Assembly: GCA_034510155.1 (NCBI GenBank)
Contig: CM067376.1
Span: forward strand, 224,027,810 to 224,091,809
DNA from: Eucriotettix oculatus
Lineage: Eukaryota; Arthropoda; Insecta; Orthoptera; Tetrigidae
Direction of reading: 5' to 3'
Length of the DNA: 64,000 nucleotides
A model generated the notes under the pieces. That model was given only the letters and a program-made list of their open reading frames with translations, searched no databases and was not told the DNA's origin. Each line of letters begins with the position of its first letter. Positions within the stretch are counted from its first letter, which is position 1. Both the position numbers and the translations under genes were made by a program. Shown here in pieces: positions 11,531-21,784 of this stretch.

Positions 11531-11748
11531 GAGCATTCCCACTAATTTAGCATAAAATGTTGTCTGACATTAATTGTGATTAGTTGAATCAAATAGTTAA
11601 AAAGTGAGAAAAATTAATAGAAATCTATTTTTCAATCATAAAACACAACGTTTTGTGCCGTTTACGAGCCTTCATGAGGTAGAAAAAAAATTCTTTTACA
11701 CAAATTTGGAATAAATTTTTGAAAAAACCAAAACATACTTAACAATGG

Positions 11749-11884
11749 ATGAAATTCTCTCGGGTTTCTAGCCGAGTGAAATCGAGGCGTTTCGATAACA
11801 TTCAGCGCTCGCCAGAAGATGTTAACGCTGAATGTTATCGAAACGTCGCGATTTCATTCGGCTACAAACCCGAGAGAATTTCAT
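11749..11884. repeat. Foldback element with 59-bp inverted arms
   Basis: Arms 11749-11807 and 11826-11884 are near-perfect reverse complements around an 18-nt loop. The inner part of each arm carries the GTTATCGAAACG / CGTTTCGATAAC motif. The right arm with the loop reads CAGAAGATG...ATCGAAACGTCGC, like the other hairpin-GAAAC motifs in this window. There is no coding capacity. It is probably a non-autonomous foldback or a remnant of a Penelope-like terminus. Confidence 0.85.
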
Positions 11885-11994
11885 GTATAGTATCTATACC
11901 TTCAAAAAATTAGGTCAAAAATATTAACAATTTAAGAACACTTTAAATTGTTTAATTATATACAATTAAATTAATCTTACATTTATAATAAAAT

Positions 11995-12655
11995 ACTAGC
12001 TATGCCCACGGCGTCGTTCGCACTGAAATAGCTCTTTTTATTTTGCCCTAAAAAAGAAAGTACGGTATCATTTATTTATGATCGCTTCACGGTTAACCTT
12101 ATAACTAGCATGTGGTTTTGAACAGGCACTGTTTTCACACATTTACAACGATAGATGATGCTCGCCCTCTCCCTGCTCTCTCATTCTGCCAAAATTACGC
12201 TTATAATAACAGGAATGATATAAGAACGCTTAATAGGACTTTTGACTGTTTCTTTTCATACCGCATTTCGCCTGGTAATTCAATTGATTTATAAATGTTT
12301 ACATTAATAAATTCTGAACTCTGCAAGATATCAAAATGAAACAAACACGAAAATTTAAATTTAAATTCCTGTTTGAATCCCTGAAATTTTCATTGAAATC
12401 CGTTGAACCATTTTGGAGCATAAAGTGATCAAGCGTATAGGCAACCCGCATGGACGTTTGTTGATTCTAACGCACGGATGCCAAGAAACGTTCCCGTATA
12501 ATTAATATTTATATTATATTTTTTGTCATTAGCTAATTAAATATTCACGAATATTGATTGTTAAATGTACTGTTTTTGAATCCTCAAATTTTCATTGAAA
12601 TCCGTTGCGCTATTTCAGAGCCTATTCGAGACAATCATACGGACAGAGAGTCAGA
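11995..12655 (+). repeat. Dispersed repeat B (probable LINE 3' tail), copy 1
   Basis: Starts TAGCTATGCCCACGGCGTCGTTCGCACTG and includes TTTTTATTTTGCCCTA, two copies of TTTTCATTGAAATCCGTTG and CATACGGACAGAGAGTCAG near the end. The same order occurs in the copy at 15001-16125. This layout resembles 3' regions of RTE-type LINEs in insects. That class is inferred; no RT is present. Confidence 0.65.
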
Positions 12656-13006
12656 AATTATATTTATCGGAATAAAAGAGCAAACAAGAAAAGTTGAAGA
12701 CCGTAAATTCATTACTTCCCATTAGATTGGACTACAATTTCTTATTGCTTTACGAATACTGCTAACTGTTCATACCGGATAACCATATAAAAATATTTTG
12801 TTGCCATAGTTACAGGGCGATAGTGTCCCAAAGTCTATTCAATTTAAACCTGTTTCAATAACATAAATAAATTACCAAATAATTCATAAACAAATTTCAA
12901 ATAAAACATTTTATGTGTATGGACAAAACTTATTTCAAGTAAATATTTACTTTGTTATTAAAAAGTTTTATAATGCAAATTTGTCAACTTAAATATGTAG
13001 ATTTGC

Positions 13007-13041
13007 CATCAGATGAAGTTACAAAGACGGGGTGAAACGTT
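13007..13041 (+). repeat. Hairpin plus GAAACGTT motif
   Basis: CATCAGATGAAG followed, after 15 nt, by GGTGAAACGTT. Same motif class as at 7994-8036 and 24329-24392. Confidence 0.35.
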
Positions 13042-13871
13042 CTACATTTTTTTAATATATGCTATACTAACTTTTTCTGACTTATAAACTGTTTTACGTA
13101 TTTAATTACTTTCATTAATATTCATACTCTTGCCAGAAGCAACATTTAATCTTAAGCATCCTGTATGCATTGCTCCAGATGAACGGAAGCTATAACAAGT
13201 CTATATTGTTGAAAATTCTGTTCCGTGGGTGTTTTTCATTTCATACTTGTTAAACGCACATCCCTGAATTTTCCTTCTCAAACAGAAATATATAGATCAG
13301 TGTCAGAATGAAGATGACCCCAAATTAATTTTCGAGTGGTATGCAAATAAAAAATTTCTTTTCAAAACTATATTCCTTTACAAAGCGGGAATGGAATTAT
13401 ATCTTTAATCAGAAAGTGATACCTCTCTTATTTCCGAGTGAGCTAACGACCTTAGGCACGCGTCCAAATCATGCAACTCTTGGCTCGTAGCGGAATTTTA
13501 ACCGTTTCATGAAGGGCGTAGTCGCTGATATCAGGAATACCCGGTAAGGCTCGCATTTTTCGCATTCTTCCTGATGACCACAAATATCTGTTTGGAAAAC
13601 ATATTCGAAGCGAAGGACGAAGATTCCGCCTGATCTCGGGATATTACAACGCTGATCTCGTTATGTGGATGCGAGAGTATTTCATACGTTCATCTTTTAG
13701 GACTGAGAGGAATATAGACGACAAGAAATTAAGTTTCAAGACATACAACGATGAATAAGAAACCAAGTAACAGCTACTCATAAATTATAAAAACATTTAT
13801 AAATCTAAGACTCCGTTAATATTTCACTTTTAATAAGGAATAATATTTTTCCATGAATAATTTTTTTTAAA

Positions 13872-13915
13872 TACAGCTGGACGTTTCGACGCTACTTGAA
13901 CCGGATATTTTTCTA
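13872..13915 (-). repeat. Hairpin plus GAAACGTC motif (minus strand)
   Basis: The minus strand reads CCGGTTCAAGTAGCGTCGAA then ACGTCCAGC. It is another member of the dispersed GAAACGTC motif class, without a matched arm that I could find. Confidence 0.35.
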
Positions 13916-14204
13916 ACAGCGATTAAACATATAATGACGTATAATTAAAAGTAATGCAAATGCCGGAAGCCATAGTTGAATACACAAAAAATCAAAGAAC
14001 AATTAGATAACATATTAAAAGTATCAGGAAACTTTAATTCACATGAATTCTCTCTATACCTCTTTGGGGGGATAATTTATTATATTCTTGAATTAAAATC
14101 ATTAAAATCTTTGATAATTTAGGCCCTGTAAGAGAGTGATTCACAGTAAACTGTAATTAGTCTTATTCTGGTGTAAACAATTAATGGAGAAATCTATGAC
14201 TGTA

Positions 14205-14330
14205 TGGGATGTCGATTGGCGTAACTCAGTTGATAAGTGAAGGTCCCGGGTTCGATTTACGTTTAGGTCGAGGTTCTTCCATTCTGACACTTTAATTCAA
14301 TTTCTGCCTCTACGGCTGAGCTTTGCTCAA
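14205..14330 (+). repeat. tRNA-derived SINE
   Basis: A-box-like GGCGTAACTCAGTTGATAAG at about 14218, then a B box (GGTCCCGGGTTCGATTTACG), then a tail with TTCTTCCATTCTGACAC. It is not a functional tRNA gene: no foldable acceptor stem was seen. Confidence 0.6.
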
Positions 14331-15000
14331 TGTATTTATTCCATTCTTCAATTGAAATGATTCAGTTTGTTACGATTTTCAGTGACAAGCTTAATATTGA
14401 CAGCATTAAAGAAGCGTTTAGTAATCGGATTGTGTTTTAGTACCTGTAAGTTTAAAATTAGTCCCATTAAAGTCCTTTAATCCTTACAAAAAAGCTCTTT
14501 TGATTCGACTGAGGTAACAAAATCCACAAATTGAATAATTAATTTCATAAAAAAATTAGTTGTGGGGAAAAGATTGGTAGGATCTTTGTGTCCGTTTAAG
14601 GAAATCCAAAAATGAAGGTTAAGACTTATAAATAACAAAAAATGTTTAGTGTTTCGTGTACATTTATTCGATTATAAAAAAGCAAAACATTAAAGCAAAA
14701 AAATTAATTCGTTACGTATCATAAATCTGTTATTGTTGGAACTGAAATTATTAATTGTGAATCTAATATTTATATATTTCTCCGGGAATTCACTTATATA
14801 GCCCACTTCAGCATGTAATTCGTCATGCGTTTAGATATACATGTGGCACAGTAGGGAAAGGAAAAGGGGAGTATTTTTGTTTGAGGAAGTACTACCGCTC
14901 CAAGTGGCCTGGCGAAACACAACTATCACTTTTAAGAACTTTTAATGTCTTCATACGAACGGGAGATGGAGACTGCGACGACATCTTTTTAGCACACGCA

Positions 15001-16125
15001 GTACTTGTTATCTAGTAGCTGCCCACCCACGACTTCGTTCGCGTCGTAATAGTTCTTTTTATTTTGCCCTAAATATGAAACAACAGGTACAGAATTTCCA
15101 TTAAGTTGAATTTATTGAAAATATAAAAATTACGGTATCATCTATTTATCATCGCTTCAGGGCAAACCTTATAACTCGCAGTTGGTTTAGAACAGGCCCG
15201 TTATCGTGCGCTTCGGAGCCAATAGCCGGGGGAGGGGGGGGTAGGTTACGAATGGGAGGCCTGCGAGAGTTTCTCGCAGGCATTTCCCCCCAGAGTGACT
15301 GCGGGGCTCGCCTGTTTTTTTTTATCAAAATTCTCCCATGCCACGACACCTTCACGTATTTTAGAAGGTATATGTACTGGTATCCTATTGGATTAGTCGG
15401 CCAACTGCCTTCTAAAACTAGTGGAGACATGAAGAAGGGAATGCTGTGATTCCACAACAAACTCGTCTCTCGTCATTCGGAAGGGCGTGAGAATAGTATT
15501 CAATGCCCGTTCTACCTGATGCAGGTTTTCTAGGTTTTCCCTGCATCTCTTTAGGTGAAACACCGGGTTAGGATCCTTAAACCACAGCCCGGGGGCCCTT
15601 GACTTCCTTGCTCTACCTACCGCATCCCCCCTTTTCAATTCCCTTCCTATGCTATTAAAGGGGGGTTGCCTGTATCAGGATCACCCTCATTTGGCCAGTT
15701 AACCAAAAATATATATAAAAATGAGCAATTCGGGCAGCAATTCAATGCACTTATAAATATCTTCCGAACTCTTCAAGATATCGAAATGAAATGTACAAGA
15801 AAATTTAAGTTAAAATTTCTGTTTCAATCACTGAAATTTTCATTGAAATCCGTTAAGCCGTTTGAATCATAAACAGATCAAGTGTATAGGCACCCGCATT
15901 TATTTGGTAGATTTTAACGCACGTTAATAAAAGAAACCTTCACTTAGAGCATATATATATATTAATATAATTATCGAAATTAAATATTCACTAATATTTA
16001 AGTTAAATTGTCTTTCTTTAAAACCCTCAAAATTTTAATGAAATTTGTTGAGCCTATTCGAGACAAACATACGGACAGACAGACAGTCGGACAGATAGAC
16101 ACTTCAATTTTATTTTTTGGTATAG
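15001..16125 (+). repeat. Dispersed repeat B, copy 2, interrupted by repeat C
   Basis: The first part (15001-15205) and last part (about 15712-16125) match consecutive parts of the copy at 11995-12655. The tail includes ATACGGACAGACAGACAG and ends near 16125. The centre is occupied by an inserted copy of repeat C (15205-15712), showing relative age. Confidence 0.65.
15205..15712 (+). repeat. Dispersed repeat C, copy 3, inserted in repeat B
   Basis: Contains the family landmarks in order: TTTCTCGCAGGCATTTCCCC, CAGAGTGACTGCGGGGCTC, CCTATTGGATTAGTCGGCCA, GAAGGGAATGCTG, CCCTGCATCTCTTTAGG, TTTTCAATTCCCTTCCTATG and CTATTAAAGGGG. Copies at 26345-26840 and 28640-29030 share the same order. No protein domain was recognised, so the class is unknown. 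Confidence 0.65.
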
Positions 16126-16129
16126 ATTA

Positions 16130-17675
16130 AATTTTAAGGATGCGTTTCTTGACATACAACATATCCTGAACTGATAGAAATGTTTCCTAACGCCAATATT
16201 TTCAGAATTGCTTTTACACTACCAACTTGTCTCAACAAACACCGGAATAAAAGTGTGCTAATGTCTACCTCCGCTGCAATATGGGCGGAGTTATCCACTG
16301 CGCATTGTCTTAGCACACGATTAGCTAGTTCTCCTGAACTTTACCTGACTGTCTTCCTACGCTCTGGACTTTTTCGTATTTAACGGTTTTATCAGCGATC
16401 CAGGAAATGTACTTGGTTCCTATTCCCGATTGCTACTCCTCTTGTGCTTCTCAACACAGTTTTCCGAAGGTCCTACAATGAATCCTAAGACATTTTCCTC
16501 TCTCACAAGTCGGCAACCCGATTTAGATTTTCTGGGGTGTAACTTTGTCACGTCCTCCAAATGTTTAAATTCAATTTGTTGTGGATAAAATTGAAAAACT
16601 TTAATCGCAAATAATCTTTAATTCTTATTCAAGTAAACAGCAATCCACTTGACAGCGATGGCAGAGCTCGCGTTGTGTAAAAATAAATATTTAACCCGGT
16701 TAAAAACTCGAAATTATTCTATTCATACTTCACTAATTACACTAATAGCCTGTTTTCTTGAGTATCTATAACAGGCCTTATTTTCATTTCTTACAATGTT
16801 TGTGTTACAGATTTATTCTATTTTATTTTATAAATAATTATTTTCTTAACAATAATAAAACTAATAAACTAAAACTAAAGACAGAAGGGTATAGGGTGAA
16901 TGGGAGTGGGAGGATTGAAGGGAAAGTGCTGTGAGATCACAGCTGGCGGAATATGGAAGGGAAGAAAGAGCGGGCGCTCTAATTTGAAGGGAGAGGAAAA
17001 CTATGTTAAGTTATAGCTGCTTCCATCTTCTTTTACATTACATTACAGACTGAGATTTTTTAACACTTTTTTATAATACTTTTATATATATATACATCAA
17101 ATATGGAAGTATATTTTTTGCAGGGGGTCTGTAGAGCAGACTGTGTATTATGCAGACGCTCTCCCTGCATAAGTTCTACCAGTAAAGATGTGTGGAGACG
17201 CAGGAGGTCAGCCATTGCTCTATTCTTGTCTCCTGGGCTTCCTTTTGGAGGCAGGAGACAGTCTTTCAATGTTCGCTTCCTCCACCCTTCCTGCATCTCC
17301 ACTTCTCTAGCACAGGTTGTACTTCCAGCTCCAGAATTCCGGTTTCCCTCATTTTCCGGCGTCCAGGATATGAGGGTTTAAGCTGGCTTCGTCAAGTGTA
17401 TTTTTTTTTCATTTCTACCGCCAAATTGATACGAAAATGTCGGGAGTGTATATCCTTGTCTGTTCATATCTGTTTTACTCTCCGGTTCCTGGGATTACCG
17501 GTCCAGGAGAGTGAGTGGTGACGTCACTGTCAGTCACAACATCTTTGAGGGACCCAAAGAAGTGTCGAATTGTTTGAAGCAGTTACAACCGTCTTCCTCT
17601 CTACCCGCTTTTCATAGAAAATCGATTTTTTTCCCTTTATGACCATGGAGCTTCCATCTAAGGTTGTGTGAGATT
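16130..17675. other. Intergenic, unclassified
   Basis: 16130-17050 holds nothing recognisable beyond AT-rich sequence and a short palindrome (GCTGTGAGATCACAGC near 16928). 17060-17600 is more GC-rich, with ORFs on both strands that lack recognisable domains. It abuts the R1-like LINE remnant and could be its 3' region. Confidence 0.45.
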
Positions 17676-18282
17676 CTACAGAGATTGTTTGCAATTATAT
17701 CTTCCTAGCTCAATCCGGGATATCTGGTTTGTTATATTTTCGAGCACTGTTATTAAATACGGATCCCTGATTACAACTTTTAGATCCATGTCCTTTAAGG
17801 CATTCCGTTCATCTTGATTTATGTCATATCCAGGGCAATCAAACACTACATGTTGAGGAGAGGCTAGCTCTTCGCACTTGCACAGGGTGTCCTTGTTTCT
17901 TTTTATCCTACTAAGGTACAGCCCATATGGTCCATGGCCTGAGAGGAAGTGCATCAACCCTTTTATTGGTTGAAGGTAGAAGGCCATGGACTCTTCTGCC
18001 AGTGCTAGATTCATCCCATCGTTTTTGCCAAATATCAAGGATAATTTCAACAATTTCTCTCTTGCATCTAGCTTCTCTGCCTAATATATCATTTATTTTT
18101 CCTTGATTGTTCCTTTTCAGCCAAAATTGAGCACCTCTCTTTCTCACCTCTAGGTCCTGAGGGACTATACCAAGCAGAACTGTTAGTGCGTCTGTCGATG
18201 TAGTACTGTATGCCCCAGATATTCTGATCAAGGTTCTTCTCTGAATTTGGAGGATTTCCCTACTTGGGTTTACCAGTTTCAA
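17676..18282 (-). pseudogene. R1-like LINE polymerase C-terminus, frameshifted
   Basis: Two overlapping minus-strand frames encode one protein end. 18282-17911 starts with IQRRTLIRISGAYSTTSTDAL, the conserved 'R.....i..AYRTvS..AL' block after the RT domain. 18053-17676 carries LSGHGPYGLYLSRI and a Cys-rich CKCEELASPQHVVFDCP motif. This is the usual C-terminal zinc-knuckle of R1/LOA-type LINEs. The frames meet near 17911-18053, so at least one frameshift has occurred. A related tail lies at 63366-63609. Confidence 0.8.
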
Positions 18283-18761
18283 TCTGCAATCTATTCATAC
18301 TATACACCGGGATAGTCATTGATATCTTAGAACTCTTTTTTTTGTCAAATACGTACAGACGTACAACGTATTGTATTTCTTTAGGCGCATATCTGTATTC
18401 TGTTCCGAGTTATTGTATGCTAAGCAGCTGCACCCGTCGATGTAAATTTTAAGGTAATACGTACCTTAGTACTTACACTCCTGTGGAATTTAGTTTCATA
18501 ATTCGCTTAGTTGAATCATTTATGTATCTTGCAATGAAAATTTTTAATACAAGATTAAAAATCGGTAATGTGGGAACATTTGTTTCAAACTTTCCTGGGT
18601 TTTGCTAATGAAAACAGAAGTGTTGGAATTTAGATAAATAGTGAATATCAATCAATGATTAACACGTGGAGCGACATACCCTTGAAATACTTATTCCAAC
18701 TTGAGGCTTGCTGCAATATAGTCAGAATGAATCTACTTTAAGATCTCGGTTAGTCAACCTG

Positions 18762-18850
18762 ACGTAGTGTAGCGGTTGGTCACTTCACATCACACAGGCT
18801 CCAGGTTTGAATCCCGACATGGATATGAATGTTTATGCTCGTCATGTTAG
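18762..18850 (+). repeat. tRNA-derived SINE
   Basis: A-box-like CGTAGTGTAGCGGTTGGTCA, then B box CAGGTTTGAATCCCGACATG. The tail is degenerate, and the family differs from the 62095 SINE. Confidence 0.55.
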
Positions 18851-18998
18851 GGAAATTATGATTACAGCTAATTACGTAAGACTTCAAAGAATCCCTAATT
18901 TGTAATGAAATATGACTTCTGTATTTTTTTATAATATTATCCCAGCTTAATTTAATTATTTTCTTTGTAATACAATTAATATATCTTACAATATGAGG

Positions 18999-19040
18999 GA
19001 GACACCTGTGGGAGCCTATCTTAGCTCCCATAGGTGTCTC
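18999..19040. repeat. 17-bp hairpin with 8-nt loop
   Basis: Arms GAGACACCTGTGGGAGC (18999-19015) and GCTCCCATAGGTGTCTC (19024-19040) pair fully with a single G-U type position. There is no T-run typical of a Pol III stop. It could be a small foldback or part of a structured RNA. Confidence 0.7.
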
Positions 19041-19074
19041 TTCTTTAAGGTATAGCAAGACGAGGCACCTCTGT

Positions 19075-19250
19075 CATTTTTGACAGCTGTATGTTTCGGG
19101 GTCGGAGGCCTGGGGCATACGGTAAGAACTGTTCATTGATCCTATTGGATCAGTCGAACAGATACCTACTAAAATGGTCGGGACACGGACAGCGATCCAT
19201 TTCATTTGGAAGGGCGTGAAACAAGTGCCCAAAATGGTTCTATTGACTAA
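19075..19250 (+). repeat. Dispersed repeat C, partial copy (C4)
   Basis: Contains GGGGTCGGAGGCCTGGGGCA, TGATCCTATTGGATCAGTCG and GGAAGGGCGTGA, the central landmarks of repeat C. Both ends are truncated. Confidence 0.6.
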
Positions 19251-19854
19251 TGACAATAATCTTCCCCCACTACAATTATTTTCCATTAACCACTTAGTAA
19301 TCCAATGAAAACAACAGGTGTTGGTGCTTAGTGAAAAGCGAGTGAATTGCTTTTCTTATTTGTGATAACTTGTTTTTGGTTATAAGTATTATTTTAGCCA
19401 AATATTAAAGTAAAATTAAGAAGTTAAATAGGTAGCTTATCTGACTAATATTAGTTAAATCATAATAAGTCGGCCAAAAGTCAGAAATATATTACAAATC
19501 AAACTATTATAAAATAACACGTTTCAATTAGGAAACTATTGAGTTATTTATTGAAAAAAATTATTAAATATGTAGATATAACAAGTTGATTTACAAACCA
19601 ACAAATAAATTTCGTAAAACATGATATCTTAGACAGTTAAAGATGTGGGAGGAATTGAAAACGTTTTAACAGAAAAGTCTGGACTACATACAGGGTGTTA
19701 GGGTAATATTTAGATCATGTAGTAATTTAAATTTTGTTAAAAATTCTTAAGATGTTGTACATAATTCTAATATAATGTTCTGTATAAAACTGAGTATTTG
19801 ACTGTAGAGCCTCTTATATTGGTCAGAATAAATTTAACCCTCAAGCCAGAACTA

Positions 19855-19975
19855 AGGAACATTTAGAAACACTGGCTGGAGAAATATTAACCGGACCAGG
19901 GACGTCCCGATTACAGAACGGGTTCTCTCACCACTGAGCCAGGGAAAGTTGCGAGATCCCTCCATCCTTGCCTAC
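19855..19975 (-). repeat. tRNA-derived SINE (minus strand)
   Basis: The minus strand carries CTGGCTCAGTGGTGAGAGAA (A-box head), a mid-part CCGTTCTGTAATCGGGACGT, and CCCTGGTCCGGTTAATATTT (tail as in the 62095 SINE). The B box is degenerate. Confidence 0.6.
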
Positions 19976-21204
19976 TATTTAATAATCAGACGCTTCACGA
20001 CCTATCTCTAGAATGAATAGATAAATAATCTGAATTAATAAAACATGTATATTTGAATAAGAAAAGGATTTATTGAAGTAATACACAAATTTAAAACTAG
20101 GAAAGTCATTATTATCGTCGTTTGTTTAGAAAAAAGCTTTTAATTAAATATGTAGTTTATAAATTCATTCAAACTTTGATATAGCTGCTTCTGAAATTCT
20201 ACAGTTCGATAGATATTAACAATAGCTAAAAACGGAAGTCACTTCCAGTTTTAGTAAGGTTGGTATGACACATCATATTAGCATCTTCTTTTAATATCAG
20301 AAGATATATTATTTAACGACCATTTAAACTCAATTGGCGTTATTCTTATAAATGTTCTGTATGCTTGATGATCCTCAGTTGCTAACTCACTTAAAATTCT
20401 ACTGAATCCCCATGCTTTTTTCTTTTTTCAATTTCTCTTCAAGCTCAGTTATTAAGAATTTTATAGTATTGTTCGAATATTGATTAAAAACACGGCGTTT
20501 GCTATGAAACCTTCACAGTAAACAATTAATTATTAAGAATTATTAAGCTGAGTGGTAAAACCCTCTTTCTTATGAGGATGTTGCTACATAATTCCACAAC
20601 TTTTTCATCTAATGAAAAATAAGGAGCTGGCGTATTCATTAAATATCTTAATGGAGTCGTGGTGTTTCAAATGTAAGATAGGTAAAACCTCATAGTATCG
20701 GGAGAAGATTAAAAGCCTGACACAAATTCTGGGACAGGAATTAATCCTAATTTTTTTTCACTTTTTTATAGTCAATATTTTTTTTGTCTTTTTTAGAACT
20801 TAAGGTATTTTTTAGACTGTTGTAACTGCCACCGGACGTATGTCCCACTTATGTTTTAATAAATACTTACATACATACATATGAACGGCAATCGCACGTA
20901 TTGTCAGTCTCCATCGATAACGAGGTTTGGTATTCAATGCTGTCTCAGTATTTGTCTTGAAGCATAGCCGACCTAGAAGTAGAAGACATTAATTGGCTAA
21001 TATAGGTTTAATATAAAATGGCCTACACTTTGTGGCCAAGATTTCGAACAAGAACCTATCCAATGCATTCCACTTTCTATCATCTTCGTAATGTGCATTA
21101 CCTTGCAAACAGTAATAACTGAAACGGTGGTGTTATCAGAGTCTTTGATAAAATAGATTATTTGGAGGAGTAGAGATCCGCGAGACAGGTTGTTGGTCCT
21201 AGTG

Positions 21205-21263
21205 TGACGTATTTAAGGCCAGCAAGTTCGGCGTTGTCAAGGTTACGCAACTACTATAAAAAG
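21205..21263 (+). promoter_or_regulatory. Promoter block and TATA box of cuticle-like gene 2
   Basis: TATAAAAAG is at 21255-21263. Upstream, 21211-21244 contains TTTAAGGCCAGCAAGTTCGG and then TCAAGGTT. It aligns with the gene 1 block at 2031-2063. The distance from TCAAGGTT to TATA is 18 nt here and 19 nt in gene 1. Confidence 0.7.
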
Positions 21264-21319
21264 CTGTCGCCCATCAGGTCGGGTTAATAGCAGCAGCTCT
21301 TCTGTCCCGATCATTCGCT

Positions 21320-21709
21320 ATGAAGCTCCTGGTTGTTCTGAGCGCCCTGGTGGCCGTCGCCGTGGCTAGGCCCGGACTCATCGCCGCCCCCGGCGTCGTG
21401 GCCGTCGATTCGCTGGCAAGGGACGCCCTCGTCAACCACGCCCAGATCGCCGTGGCTCAGACGCAGGGCGCCATCGCCGCCGCCCAGGGCACCGCCGCCG
21501 CCATCGACGCCCAAGCCTCCAACTTCAGAGACGCCGTGGTGAACGCCGCCCAGGTGAACGTCGCCAGGGCCCAGGGAGCCGCCGCCGCCATCGACGGACT
21601 TGCTTCCTCCGGCTACGGCTACGGTTACGGCGTGGTCGCCGCCCCCGGCCTGCTGCCCATCGACGCCCACATCGCTGCCAGAATCAACAGCGGACTTCTC
21701 GTCCTGTAA
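21320..21709 (+). CDS. Alanine-rich secreted cuticle-like protein, gene 2 (no intron)
   Basis: A single exon of 129 codons. Residues 1-16 (MKLLVVLSALVAVAVA) are a signal peptide, followed by RPGLIAAPG. The body has Ala/Gln-rich units (AQIAVAQTQGAIAAAQGTAA and AQVNVARAQGAAAAIDG), then a short GYGYGYG run, then IDAHIAARINSGLLVL. It is a clear paralog of the protein at 2135-2645: the same beginning, repeat units and tail. It lacks the 73-nt intron that splits the signal peptide in gene 1. The GC-rich exon lies in AT-rich surroundings. Its role is probably cuticle or matrix structure, inferred from composition; a named cuticular family cannot be assigned. The long minus-strand ORF over it is a shadow. 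Confidence 0.88.
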   Translation: MKLLVVLSALVAVAVARPGLIAAPGVVAVDSLARDALVNHAQIAVAQTQGAIAAAQGTAAAIDAQASNFRDAVVNAAQVNVARAQGAAAAIDGLASSGYGYGYGVVAAPGLLPIDAHIAARINSGLLVL

Positions 21710-21752
21710 GACAAGCCTACGACCACTCTCACTGTCACTCTAACTTAACTTA

Positions 21753-21758
21753 AATAAA
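21753..21758 (+). terminator. Polyadenylation signal of cuticle-like gene 2
   Basis: AATAAA 43 bp after the stop, followed by GAGCAGCAAGTTTCTATTTC and a (GT)n run. The segment resembles that after the gene 1 signal, showing that the duplication included the 3' end. Confidence 0.75.
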
Positions 21759-21784
21759 GAGCAGCAAGTTTCTATTTCAAGATT

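Larger units (their letters stand above)
12660..15000. other. Intergenic with small repeats only
   Basis: AT-rich, no gene supported. It contains hairpin/GAAACG motifs at 13007-13041 (plus) and about 13872-13915 (minus), and a SINE at 14205-14330. Confidence 0.55.
18285..21200. other. Intergenic with SINEs, a hairpin and a repeat C copy
   Basis: No gene is supported. Contained features are listed separately: SINE 18762-18850, hairpin 18999-19040, repeat C 19075-19250, SINE 19855-19975. The remainder is AT-rich with no recognisable content. Confidence 0.55.

Noticed and set aside
21311..21670. Minus-strand 119-aa ORF over cuticle-like gene 2
   Set aside because: Antisense shadow of a GC-rich coding exon; its Gly/Val/Asp-rich text is a by-product of the Ala-rich frame.
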